Assembly: GCA_003290165.1 (NCBI GenBank)
Contig: QNQO01000820.1
Location: forward strand, 62,001-126,000
Length of the DNA: 64,000 nucleotides
From: Berberis thunbergii
Taxonomy: Eukaryota; Streptophyta; Magnoliopsida; Ranunculales; Berberidaceae
Direction: 5' to 3'
Positions within the stretch are counted from its first letter, which is position 1; the number at the start of each line of letters is the position of its first letter. The notes under the pieces are model-generated. The model ran no database searches and was not told the DNA's origin. It was given only the letters and a program-made list of their open reading frames with translations. The position numbers and the translations under genes were made by a program. Below, in pieces: positions 9,151 to 20,370 of this stretch.

Positions 9151-11475
9151 ATAGGAAATTCTGCATCTACCTTGATAAATGGGAACTCCAAGGTATGTGA
9201 ACGGGGACTGTTTATAAGAAAAGCCTGTCCATAATCTGATCTTGAAAAGTTTTTCGGCACTCACTTTTTCATCAATCATGAACGAGCTTTTTGTCGTATT
9301 AATTTTCTCTCCTGATGCCCGACAGTATCTATCAATAAACTTCATACATCCCGCAATGGATGTTTTCCTACCATTCAAGAAAACCAGTGAGTCATCAGCA
9401 TATAAGAGGTGAGTAATCGGGGAGGTCGTCCTTGGAGCATGATAAAAACCAATTTCCCCTCTTCGAAAACCTCTAGAGAGTCCTCTACTTAGTACTTCCG
9501 CAGCAATGACAAAGAGCAAGGGGGAGAGAGGATCGCCTTGTCTAAGACCCCTTGAAGATTTGAAATACCCGTCATACTTGCCTTGCATCAACACCGAAAA
9601 ACCACATTGAGTTACACAATTTGAAATCAGATGACATATTCTGTTATTAAAACCAAATTTACGAAGGACCGCCAAAAGATATCCCCATTCTATTCTGTCA
9701 TACGCCTTTTCCATATCCAGCTTGAAAATTACATTATTACCAATCACTTTTTTGCCAATCTCCCTCATTAATTCTTGTGCCAATCCAATGTTCTCTGATA
9801 TAAGTCTCCCTTGTACAAAAGCCCCCTGCTCTAAAGAAATAATATTTGGGAGTATCTTCCCCAACCTCAAACAAAGGATCTTACTAAAAATTTTATAAAC
9901 CACGTTGCACAAACTGATAGGTCTAAAATCAGAATAAGAAACGGGCTCTTCTATTTTAGGAATGAGAGCTAAAAAATTAGAAGAGAAGCTACCTGGCATA
10001 GCGTGGCAATCAAAAAATTCCGTCGCGGCTTTCCAAATATCCATACCAATAATGTCCCAGCATTTGTGAAAGAAACCAGCTGTAAAGCCGTCCGGGCCCG
10101 GTGCACTATCATGAGGAATGCTAAGAGCTGCTTGTCTGACTTCCTCTAAAGTCGGAGACTTCATGATAGATTCACAGTCCGCTTCCCTTATCAAAAGCGG
10201 AATGCATTCCATGAGTTCTGGATCCTCGTGATATCCTCCTGCTGATAACAAGGCTTCAAAAAAATTATTCGCTTCTAAAATAATATCTCTCGGATCCGTG
10301 ATTAAATCCCCTGCTATGTTATGTATTTTTGATATCCTTCGACTTTTTTGCTTGGATTTGACAGAAGCAAAGAAAAATTTAGTGCATGCATCTCCTTCTT
10401 TGAACTCCTTTTCTCCTGATTGTTGTTGCCAATAAATTTCTTCTCTTACCAGAGCCAGTTTGAGTTCAGCCTGACATCTATTCAGATTAACCGTATCATT
10501 TGTATCCCAACCCTGCATAAGACTGAATTCTAATCTGGCAATCTCATCCTCCAAACCTCGAATAGTGCTGAAAATGTTGCCAAAAGTTTCTCTATTCCAT
10601 ATTTTCATAACACCTCTGAGACGCTTAAGTTTCATGGCCACGATCGACATGTTCCCAGAACCACCTATCGGAGAGTTCCAGTTTCTATCCACAAATCCGA
10701 AAAAATCTTCATGCGTTAACCACATATTTTGGAATCTGAAAGGGGACATACCTGCCCTCTGTGTCAGAGGCAAAGACAGAAGCAGTGGAGCGTGATCCGA
10801 GCACACTCGAAGGAGATGATCAATTCGAGAATGTTGCATAAGAATAGACCAGTCTGCATTACCCAAAAAATGATCCAGTCGAGCCCAGGTTCTGTCATCT
10901 CCTCTTTGGTTGTTACACCAAGTAAATTTTGGTCCTTCAAACCCACAATCAGAAAGTCCACAGTTCGAGATACATCTAGAAAAGTCTGATGAAGCCAGCT
11001 GATTGTAGGGACGACCGCCTAATTTTTCACCGCCGTCTACAATAACATTAAAGTCGCCTCCAATGATCCATGCTTCATCCATACCCATTGCAATGTGCTC
11101 CATGGCCTCCCATAATGTTCGTCTCTCCTGAACTGAGCATTTTGCATATACAAAGGAAGTGAAGAAAGCAATATTGGAAAAAAGGATAGTAATCTTACAA
11201 TGAATCAATTGATCGGTACGGAGTAATATGTCCACTTGTAAGTGATTATCCTAGAAAAGCCAAATTTTGTTGCCAAGATCCTCATTCGTGGCAAAGCAAG
11301 GCAAACTCACTTTGCCTGGAATCTCCATGTGTCTTGACGCTTGGATCATCGGCTCCGCAATGGCAAGCATCCTAACATTATTATCTTTAACCAGCTTTTT
11401 TAATCTGCTACGGGTCGCTCGGTTGCCAACTCCCCGTGCATTCCAGAACATTATATTATCTATCATTAGGGACAC
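9151..11475 (-). pseudogene. LINE ORF2, N-terminal part: endonuclease and reverse transcriptase
   Basis: ORF2 of the L1-type LINE. It starts at 11475, overlapping the end of ORF1 by about 20 bases. The apurinic-like endonuclease shows FWNARGVGN, IAEPM, GGDFNVI and a final SDHAPLLLSL. The reverse transcriptase shows DSAPGPDGFTAGFF, FRPISLCNVVYKI, FKLDMEKAYDRIEW, GLRQGDPLSPLLF and the catalytic LLYADDSLVF. One in-frame TAG at 11251-11253, where Trp is likely, separates the first 74 codons from the rest. At 9151 the frame is cut by CACTA-1 and continues at 4145. It is well preserved despite these lesions, so the insertion is not very old. Confidence 0.93.
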
Positions 11476-13445
11476 CTGGATTCGTCATATTGTGTGTCAC
11501 TCGCCGGCTCCCACCCGCGGGTCCATTCTTGGCGCTCTTCTTTTTACCTTTCGTCCTCGCTTCATCAGATTGATGACCGGCCTCTACCCTGGTATTAGAA
11601 GACGTATTTGCATATGATTCATCATCCGACAAAGCATTATTCCCGAACTCGGTGCATCCTACATGCAGCTGCAATTGTTGTGCCTTAACTGTTTCTTCCG
11701 GATCTTGTACGTTGTCGGCATGCATTTGCAATGTAAGAGATGTTCCATCTCCCTGCAGCTGTTGCATAGATTGTATGCTCTGTTTCAGCATTGTACCCTG
11801 CCTCTGCTGTCCGAATTCATCCAAAGCATTAGTCCCCGGATCCAGCAAACCAAATTTGTTTGTCATTGAAGCAGAATGCGCCAATCTATCCCCTGTTCGT
11901 TGCGTCACATTCTCCATGTTAGTATTCCCTGTTTCTTGACTCGCTGCAAGTACACTGTCCCCTGTTTTGAGCAGCACTGTTTGAACCCCCTGTATTTGGC
12001 GAAAAAACTGCCTGCGTGGGCAGGCGATCTGTGGACGTACCTATGCAGACAGCTGCTTGTGAGGTCAGCTGATCCTCTGTTGCAGCAATTCTGGACTGAC
12101 CTTGGGCATTATCGGAGCTACTGTCAGCCACAAAAGGGACCATCCATAACGGTGCCTCTTTAGAAAAATCGTCTTCCGACTTTGCTTCATCACATTGCTC
12201 TGTCGGCCTTGCCATTTTGATTTCCGAGGATGTGTAACCAGCCCCCTTTAAAATGGCTTGTGTATTTTCAGTTTCGGCTTTATTCGCCCTTGTGTGTTGA
12301 TCCGCCTTCTTATTTGCTTCTTGTAGTTTAGTGTCTACTTCATTATCCTCTTCAAATCCTTCCGAGTGTTCTTCCACAAGGGCCCCGAATTTGTTAAGGG
12401 ATATCACGTTGTCAGAGGCCGCTCCCCTTGACTTCACCGTTGTGTCTTTGTCAATTGCACTACTTATCTCAACTCCTTGCGAATTTTTGGCTCCACTAGT
12501 GCCAATGAGTCCATTAGCTTTCATCACTTTTTTAACCACCGGGACATACATTTGTTTCGGCTCTTGAGACTCTTGCAGCCCGTCAACCATAGTTTGTTTT
12601 TGCTTGGACTTATCACGAAGTGGCACCTCTTTATCGGGAGCTCCCTTGGGAGTAGGTTTCGCATTCTTCCTTCCAATCAATTTTCGACAATAATCTTTCT
12701 CATGGCCAATTAAAGAGCAATGGTCACAATATTTGAACCCAGGATACTCAATTTTTTGCCAATATCCTCCATATTTTGGGCTCTCAAGCCATATCTTATG
12801 TGGTAGAGGTTTAGATACTTCCATCTCTACACACATCCGAGCGACCGTTGGACGGGCAAAGTATCTCGTTCCATCATCAATCCGAAGAAAGGATCCGAAG
12901 GAGTTGCCAATCGCCTTCATGATTGCCGGGAGAAAAAAAGCAAAAGGAAGATTAGGAAGTTTAACCCATAAGGGAGCCAATTCTGGGTCCGCCCGTAAAC
13001 TAAAACCTGGATGCCAATGAAACATTTTATATCGAACTCCTCGAATTGAAAAAGATTCTTTGGAAAACACTTTCTTGACCTCATCTTCTGATTGTAAATA
13101 AACCATCACATGCCTAGGATCGATAAGACCCATGATGAAATCTCCGGATATCCCCCAAAAACAATGAATGGAGTCTCGGATCGAATCCAAAGACGGCCTG
13201 AAACTGGAAAACTTCATAACTACAATATGATTAGAAACATGAGACTCACCTCTTGCAACATCCGAATCAGATAGCCGCAAAGCCGGACTGCCCTCTTTTC
13301 GAAATGTCGTGGAATCTATCAGCTTATCGTCCAGGTTATCTGTCATCGCCTTCCCAAGCACCTGCGCAAAGGAAGGCCTAGCAAAATCCTCCTCCTTTTT
13401 GCCAGCCGCAGGGACAGCCCCCGTGGCTGGCTGAGACACCGCCAT
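11456..13445 (-). pseudogene. LINE ORF1, gag-like nucleic-acid-binding protein
   Basis: ORF1 of the LINE, the RNA-binding partner of ORF2. ATG is at 13445. The first half matches the DUF4283 domain of plant L1 ORF1 proteins (FWGISGDFIMGLIDPRHVMV, then LWVKLPNLPFAFF). It is followed by a CCHC knuckle, YCDHCSLIGHEKDYC, at about residues 240-255. The second half is polar and low complexity. A frameshift near 11975 ends the first frame at 11919, and the coding frame continues from 11977 to a stop at 11456, overlapping the ORF2 start. Confidence 0.88.
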
Positions 13446-14034
13446 GAGGACAAGCCGTCTCCACTACCAGACTATAATCACGCCCTGGATGGAGAAAAAC
13501 AAACCTGCGTCCAAAACAGTCCAGGAACCAACTCCAGGAAACGTCCAGGAATACCAGGTTAGGATCGATCAGGAAAACACAATCCAGTAACGACTAGGAA
13601 ATCAATCTCTGTCAAGGATCGATCAAAACTCGATCCAACATTCAGTCCAGGAAATCAAACTCTCTGTCCGGGAAAGACTAGGAAAGCAAACTCTGCCCAG
13701 GATCTATCAACACTATGTCCAGGAAAACCAGGAAAGATCAAACTCTGTCCAGGAAAACAGAGCGTCCCTTACGCAAGCAGACCAGGCAGCAAAATCGACC
13801 GTGAAACCAAACCTCCAAGAAAGCAAATCGGCGAGGGAAGCATCCACCCAGAAACCCGTCGGTCTGGAAGAGAGACGGCGGCTGTATGTGCAAATCGACG
13901 ATTGCGATGTATTCCCAGGATCTTGGGACGGTTGAGATTACAAGGAGTAAAATCGGAAAAGAATGCCTAGTTTACCCCTGAAATCGCCTCAGAGAGCAGA
14001 GCTCCTAGACGGACATAATCAATTCTCTATCATC
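13446..14034 (-). promoter_or_regulatory. LINE 5' leader with GTCCAGGAA repeats
   Basis: Noncoding leader upstream of ORF1, where LINEs carry an internal promoter. The part 13500-13770 holds many short repeats of GTCCAGGAA, AACTCTGTCC and GATCGATC. I cannot point to a defined promoter element. Confidence 0.5.
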
Positions 14035-14042
14035 CACCACTT
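14035..14042 (+). repeat. LINE target-site duplication, copy 2
   Basis: Second copy of CACCACTT, after the LINE 5' end. It rejoins the ankyrin frame. Confidence 0.88.
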
Positions 14043-14401
14043 CACTGCGCAGCAATAGAGATAATAAAGGAGATCACACAACACTGCCCAGATAGCTAGG
14101 AGCTAGTAGACAATAAGGGCCGGAATTTTCTTCATGTTGACATTGTGCATCAACAAGATATGGTTGTCAACTACATTTTGAAATCGGATAATGCATTTAC
14201 AGAATTTCTTAGTGAGCCAGACAATGAAGGGAATAATCCTTTGCATCTCGCGGTCTATTCTTCCAATACTAGGATCGTAAAAATTTTCATCAAGGATGAT
14301 AGAGTGAATAAGAATGCTATGAACAACAATAATTTGAGAGTTAGAGACATCGCGTTCGAGGTACCTATGTTTATATCATTAAAATTAGAGTAAGTCTAAG
14401 C

Positions 14402-14544
14402 AGGGCAACTAGTCAATTTTTAGCTAGGGTTGGGCTCTTTTACATTTTTACCCATTTTCTTTAAAACACAACCACAAACATCAATTATAGAAGGGGTAGA
14501 AGTGTAAAGAGCCCTAACCCTGGCAAAAAAATGGTTGATAGCCC
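14402..14544. mobile_element. Hairpin MITE in the ankyrin intron
   Basis: About 140 bp with long inverted ends. AGGGTTGGGCTCTTTTACA near the left is matched by TGTAAAGAGCCCTAACCCT near the right, and GGGC/GCCC lies at the borders. A relative in the opposite orientation lies at about 24100-24235. No clear target duplication is visible, so the superfamily is uncertain. Confidence 0.65.
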
Positions 14545-15212
14545 TGACTATCTAGAATTGGGGTTAAAATTAAAGTACTAACTGTCCGGTGGCGTTCTCA
14601 TTTTTCTATTCATTTTCTTATTTTCGGTTTTTTGTTTAGTTGATAAAACTAGATTTCATTGTTCACAATATACGAATAGCTGGTGGTATATCGAGTCAAA
14701 GTAGATGGATTAGCCAAAGACAAGAAGGACCTAAAGCTAAAAAGAGACGGAATATTGAGGAGAAAGAAGATAAGATACGCCTGGTGATTGCCACACTAAT
14801 TCTAACAGTAACGTTCACAGCAGGAATGACAGTTCCAGGTGGATTCAAAAGTGTTGGCCCAGAAGCAGGCTCAGCAATACTAGCAAGAATTACAGCATTT
14901 GATGTCTTTGTGATATCCAACTCCATAGCTGTGACGTTCTCCAGTTTTGCGGTATTTAGCTACTTATGGGCGGCAACGAAAAGCTCCATAAACCAAAATT
15001 TCATCTTCATGAAAGGCGCCATCTTCTCTTCCTTTGCTCTTATACCAATATAACCAGCATTCTTGACAAGCTCATATGCAGTGCTATCCAACTCACGTGG
15101 ACTTGCTATTGCTTCAATGGTGGTTTGCTCCTACTTTTTACTCGACTTGATTTTCTCCAGGTTCTTGTTGAAGCACGTTGTAATGTGGTTCGGCACAAAA
15201 AGGTGCAAGTGA

Positions 15213-15535
15213 AATAACCATCGGATTGCGACTCTAGAATTCATATACCAGCCCAACAATCAAGACACCACTTTACCGTGTGCTCCTACATTTTCCAATA
15301 AAAATTTATATTTATTGATGTGAATTTGAATATACTGAAGATGCACACACCTCCCCAGGTCATGTTTGCTACTTCCCAATTCACGCATAGTGTATTCTAA
15401 CGTATATATGAAAACTTCAACAAAGACTTTCAACTGAATGATGAACCCTAAGCAAGAACCGTGTTAGGTGCAACTGAAGAGCATCAATCACAACCAGTTC
15501 TTCTTAATAACAACTACCATTTAAATGCGTGTGTT
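15213..15535. other. Spacer downstream of the ankyrin pseudogene
   Basis: AT-rich sequence probably including the old 3' UTR. No feature recognised. Confidence 0.4.
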
Positions 15536-15842
15536 CACTACACCAAATTGACATATTTGTAACAACCCAAAACAATATCATTTTTTAAGTGTAACAATTC
15601 ACCCAACAATTTTACACATTTTCACAAACAAAATGATACAATAATTGTATCACCATGAAAAGTATGGTTATAAAAGTGATACTATTCATGGTGATTCAAC
15701 TTATTGTATCATTTATTTTGTGTTACTTTTTTCATTTTTTTGACTAAATTTAGTTTTGACTTGAAATCGTTTGGTGAATTGTAACATCTCAAAAGTGATA
15801 CTGTTTTGAGAGTTGTTACAAAAGTACCAATTTGGTGTAATG
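15536..15842. mobile_element. CACTA-type MITE, 307 bp
   Basis: It starts with CACTACACCAAATTG and ends with CAATTTGGTGTAATG, inverted repeats with one mismatch. It is flanked by a 3-bp duplication GTT at 15533-15535 and 15843-15845. The interior has internal inverted repeats (ACAATTGTATCACCATGAA against TTCATGGTGATTCAAC). No coding capacity. The end sequence resembles those of CACTA-A and CACTA-B. Confidence 0.85.
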
Positions 15843-15845
15843 GTT

Positions 15846-16887
15846 CCATGTGTTTATCCTCTGTAATAGGTAGTAAAGTACATTTGAATATTTTTCACCT
15901 AAATGGACAATGAACTTGAACACTCCTTTTTTTTTTTTTTTTTATGTGTACATTTTGGGGATACCTGGCATTCATGATTAATAATTGGAGGGGGAGTAAG
16001 TAAAATCCTGCTAATTAGCATGTTGGATGTACAAACAAAGAATGTCAAAGTAGTCATTTTGGCCAGGTTCCAAGACTGTCTGAGCATTTGGGACTACTTG
16101 GAGCGTCTATCCGCCTAAATGAACCAATCTCATACCATTTTCACTTTTCAGGTAGTGTTTGGGATGAAATATTAAAGCCAGTGAAAGTTTGGTTCTGCAC
16201 ATTGACAATGCTCTTATATAGTTATGTTATGAGGTCGTTTGTAACACACAATGCATATTATCAGCATTTTGTTTCTTTTTGATTAATTAACCAACGAGTT
16301 TACTGAATTAAATCCTCTTTCCAAGCTTGAAAACTTCAGTTAAAAAAATTTTCAAAAATTTTGGCACACCCCAGCAAATATAGACATTGTGTTCAATGAA
16401 CAATTAGAAGTCTAGGAGGTTTCCTAATTATAAATCAATATATGAAAAAATTGTGTTCAAAAATTATAAAACTTGGTTTCCTAGCATTTTTGTTTCACCT
16501 AATCATCAACGTATTGCGGATGTATTTTAGTGCATGTTGATTACCCCAAATTATCCCTTCTTTCACCCTTCTTCTCTTTTTCCTTATTATGACTTTGCGT
16601 ATTCATGGTGTAAACATACCAGATGCTCCAGGATTTATTATTAAAAGGGTTATTTCCCATTTGGCACCCATTAATTTACTACTATTCTCATTTGGCTCCC
16701 ATTAGTTCTTGTATTTCAGTAACACCCATGACTGTGTATTCAACCACGTTGACTGATAAATTCATCCATTGTTTTTATAAAGACAAACTTACTCGTGCTT
16801 AATTTTTCAAACCAAATGAAGATTTTTTTTTTCTTTCCCTTTTTAACTCCCATTGAAACCACCCTCACCAAACCCTCTCATTCTTAC
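15846..16887. other. Spacer, possible single MULE-like end
   Basis: No gene. A stretch at about 16647-16760 (GGGTTATTTCCCATTTGGC, then GGCTCCCATTAG, then GTTGACTG) has the style of a Mutator-like terminal repeat and shares its layout with the element at 23521, but no partner end is visible. Poly(T) at 15926-15944. Confidence 0.35.
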
Positions 16888-17183
16888 AAGGCCCACTATA
16901 AGAGGACATAATCAAAGCCTGAATCCAGGCACAAACGAGTCCAAGCCCAAGTCCAAGCCCGATACGAGTTCTTTTATAAAGACGAGAAATGTTGCACCAA
17001 AAAAAGTCGTGGAGGGAGTTACGCCTCCACAGACGCATCTCCATAAAGGAAGAGACTGTTACGAGAAACATCTCATTCCGTTGCGCCTCACATGTTTAAA
17101 TCATGCAGAGAATTAAACGCGACCATTATAAAAGGTAAAGAAAACATTTGACACAAGTAAGCAACTTTAACTGAGTTTTGTCG
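16888..17183 (+). repeat. 5' LTR remnant of the gypsy-like element
   Basis: Homologous to the last 295 bases of the LTR at 22517-22946. Shared blocks include GGAGGGAGTTACGCCTCCA and TTAACTGAGTTTTGTC. The 5' part is missing. Confidence 0.82.
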
Positions 17184-17189
17184 TCCAGG

Positions 17190-18364
17190 ACCGCATCCAG
17201 CCAGCTGAATATGTTCATGCACCGCCCCAACAAAACTCCACCAACCGAACTCAAGAGAGTGATGAAATCCCAGCTAAACCCCAATAAGGAAACTTTGATA
17301 ACAATGAACCCTTCCAAGGCAATACTCCATAGTGTGACAGAGCACTTGCTGAGATTCTGTTCAGAATCGGAGTCACTGATCCCAACATATTGTACGAATT
17401 AGCCAAACTGCATGCCAAAAAAGTTCATTTTGCCAAAGTTTGAAGTATACGATGGGACCACCGACCCAACGGATCACCTGAGGCATTTCCACCACATGAT
17501 GGTATTAAAAGAGACCACAGAGTCGATCCTGTGCAGAACATTTCCGACTAGCCCTACCTCCACAACAATGAATTGGTTTAACAGTCTACCACCAAGGTCA
17601 ATAGACTCCTTCCAGGTGTTAGCCACCGCATTTATCATAAGATTCATCAAAAGTCAACAGATGAGGAAAAGACCACACTATCTCCTGCATGTCAAACAGA
17701 AGCCCGAAGAGACAATGTGGGAATATGTCAGTTGTTTCACCAATGAGTTGACAATGATCGATGGATGCAGTGACAATACATCCATCGCAACTTTTACCGC
17801 TGGGTTGAAGAGAGGCACCTTCTTTGATGCTCTAAACTTAGTACCTCCTAAAAGCATGGCGGTCTTGCCAAAAACAGCCCAAAACACATTTTTCTTGAAG
17901 AAATGAAAGCTGCTAGGAGGAAAAATGAACAGAAAAGGGAAACCATTCAAGGAAATGAGAAAAGAGGGAGGAGAGAAGGCGAGACGATGGACCACAAGAA
18001 GATAACAATTAATAAAAAAAATAGAAACAACGAAAAAACCTAGTCCAACTAGCGGGAATCCAGGAAATCACAATCGACACAACATAATCACGAGTGGATA
18101 ACCAGCATAAATAAAAGGAATACAAACCATATACGACCCTAAAGACAAGCCGAACCAATATCCTGAAGTATATGGTGAATTGGGATAACGTCAACTGGCC
18201 ACCCAGGATGAGAGAATACCTAGAAGGAAGAGACAAAGTAGGTATTTTTCCTTTCACAAGGATCATGGGCATGATACAGATGACTGCTACAAGTTGAAAG
18301 AAGAAATTGAGCATTGGATCCAAATAGGACGACTAGACGAATACATTGGAATGCCAGACAAATA
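17190..18364 (+). pseudogene. Ty3/gypsy gag polyprotein, decayed
   Basis: The longest frame (17412-17906) encodes the retrotransposon gag core: LPKFEVYDGTTDPTDHLRHF, MNWFNSLPPRSIDSFQVLA, and KQKPEETMWEYVSCFTNEL. An upstream frame is open from about 17170 but broken by a stop near 17402. Farther on, 18240-18364 encodes FHKDHGHDTDDCYKLKEEIE, the Cys/His-type motif common at the end of plant gypsy gag, and stops at 18364. Several frameshifts lie between. No protease or pol follows. Confidence 0.82.
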
Positions 18365-18894
18365 GCTCAAGGGAAAGAAAAGGAAGATACCAATGCCACA
18401 TAATAGAAAAAACAGTCTAGTGAACTGATATACGCTCAATACTATATCTACCCTAGCAAAAAAAACACCTTCCACTCGAGCAAACCTATATCGAAGTGGA
18501 AAGATTAACGTTACGAAGATGATTGCACCGATCGACTTGAGGACTCTACCAACGGATGCAAATTCAATCTGAATTACCAGCGAAAGAATTAACGATGACA
18601 AACTCCATCAAGCCTCAGCAAGTGACGCCAAGCAAGGACCAATAGCGAGTCAAAGAAGGAGGTCATGAATTAAATGAGAAAGGGCAGCAAAGGCGTGAAC
18701 CCCCAACACGAGGATAGACATCAACCAAGCAACGATCAAAAGGAAAAAGAAAATCGCTCCCCAATATAGGGTAACTACTCCAGAAAAACGACCGTTAGGA
18801 ATGGTCGGGACATCCAAAAGGGAAAATCAATAAACTTACAAATTCGGAATCATCATCCCACAAAGGATAAAAGCTTCGAAATGAAGCCATGCAA

Positions 18895-20000
18895 AACAAT
18901 CAGCATATAAAGCCCAACGAAGTAAAAGTTAGACGCATATAATAAAATTATGGTTTGATCAACCAATGAAGTAAAAGTTAGACGAACGAATCAACAAAGT
19001 AAAAACAACTTCGGGTTGACTAGAACGTTGAACCTACGAAGTAAAAGTTGGACGAACGAGTCACTAGACCGTTGAACCAACAAAGTCAAGGTTTGACGAA
19101 CGAGTAAACTAAAGTAAAATCGATTTCGGGTCGACTAGAGCTTCGAAACAACAAAGTAAATGTTGGATGAATGAGTCAACTAAGTAAAATGACTTCAGGT
19201 CAACGAGAGCATTGAACCAACGAAGTAAAGGTTGGACGAACGAATCAACTAAGTAAAATGACTTCGAGTCGAATAAAACATCGAACCAATGAAGTAAAGG
19301 TTGTACAAGTGAGTCAACTAAGAAAATACAACTTTGGGTCGACTAGGGCACTGAACCAATGAAGGAAGGTTGGACGAACGAGTCAACTAAGTGAAAATGA
19401 CTTTTGGTTGACTATAGCATCGAACCAACGAAGTAAAGCTTGGACAAACTAGTCAACAAAGTAAAAATGACTTTGGGTCGATTAGAACATCGAGCCAACA
19501 AAGTAAATGTTGGATGAATGAGTCAACCAAGTAAAAATGACTTCAGGTTGACTAGAACGTCGAACCAACGAAGAAAAGGCTGAACGAACGAGTAAACAAA
19601 GTAAAAACGACTTCAGGTTCACTAGAACGTCGAACCAACAAAGTAAAGGTTTGACGAACGAGTCAACAAGTAAAAGTGATTCCGGGTCGACTAGAATGTC
19701 GAACTAGCGAAGTAAAGGTTGAACAAATGAGTCAATTACGTAAAAGCCACTCCAGGTCGACTAGTGCGTCGAACCAACGAAGTGAAAGTTGGATAAACAA
19801 GTCAACTAAATAAAAGTAACTCCGAAATGACAGAGACGTCAAACCAATGAAGCAAAACTTGAATGAAACAACTTTGAGTCAACTGGATCGTCGAGCCAAC
19901 AAAGTAAGGCCTGAGCGAATAAACCAACTCGAAAGTGGCAAATTCCGTTTGATCAGAATGTCAAACCACCGAAGGAACAAGTTAACACAACTCAAGAGAG
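18895..20000. repeat. Tandem repeat, about 70-bp unit, about 15 copies
   Basis: A degenerate tandem array inside the gypsy-like element. Each unit contains GAAGTAAAGGTTGGACGAAC, GAGTCAACTAAGTAAAA and TGACTTCGGGTCGACTAGA. Successive units start at about 19152, 19220, 19291, 19360, 19430, 19500, 19570, 19638, 19708 and 19779, a period of 68-71. Since 70 is not a multiple of 3 and stops are frequent, it is unlikely to be coding. Confidence 0.88.
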
Positions 20001-20370
20001 CCTTGGATTAACTAACGCACCAGATCGACAAAATAGAAGACAAGCAAACAAAACAACTTTCTCACAAAAGCTCCAATACAACCAACATGAGGTTGAGATG
20101 GACGTATCGGTGCATAGAAGAATTCAAATCAGCAAAAGTCAAAGAGAACAAAAATATAGCTATAAAAATCAAAGCTGGAATACAAATCATTTCGACAATA
20201 ACGATCGACCTATAAAAGGTATAGGCAATATGAACAAAGTCAACCAGATGAACCACGACTACAAAGAAAAGTAAAGTAGAAAATTCATGTTCTTTCATAA
20301 AAACTATTCTATTACATTCAAGGAAGAAAGTGAAGGAGCAGGAGGTCAAACAGAGGGATCCTTGGCATCA

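Larger units (their letters stand above)
1402..14034 (-). mobile_element. L1-type LINE (non-LTR retrotransposon), full length, interrupted
   Basis: A plant L1-clade LINE inserted antisense in the ankyrin gene. The 3' end is the poly(A) tail, seen as a T run at 1402-1419. The 5' end is at 14034. Direct copies of CACCACTT flank it at 1394-1401 and 14035-14042, and removing the element restores TPLHCAA in the ankyrin frame. From 5' to 3' it has a leader, ORF1 (gag-like with CCHC knuckle), ORF2 (endonuclease, reverse transcriptase, RNase H) and a 3' UTR of about 900 bases. Without the CACTA inside it the LINE is about 7.6 kb. ORF1 has a frameshift. ORF2 has two in-frame stops (near 11252 and 4100), a frameshift near 2780 and the CACTA insertion, so it is dead. 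Confidence 0.93.
14035..15212 (+). pseudogene. ACD6-like ankyrin protein, 3' part with PGG membrane domain (broken)
   Basis: Continuation of the ankyrin gene after the LINE. The frame reads LHCAAIEIIKEITQHCPDS, then an in-frame TAG, then ELVDNKGRNFLH and a further ankyrin unit NPLHLAVYSSNTRIVKI up to a donor at 14361 (GAG|GTACC). After a 279-base intron (acceptor TTTGTTTAG, exon start 14640) the PGG domain follows: RLVIATLILTVTFTAGMTVP and GGF, then membrane helices. A TAA at 15051-15053 interrupts the helix region, after which the same frame reads PAFLTSSYAVLSNSRGLAIA to a stop at 15212. With the LINE there are at least three lesions. Confidence 0.86.

Noticed and set aside
10565..13020. + strand ORFs opposite LINE ORF1/ORF2
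   Set aside because: Antisense shadows of well-identified coding sequence with no motifs of their own.
16647..16760. Complete Mutator-like element
   Set aside because: Only one possible terminal repeat is visible; the partner end was not found before the truncated LTR at 16888.
18895..20000. CRISPR-like array
   Set aside because: Units are contiguous degenerate tandem repeats without unique spacers, in a plant retroelement.
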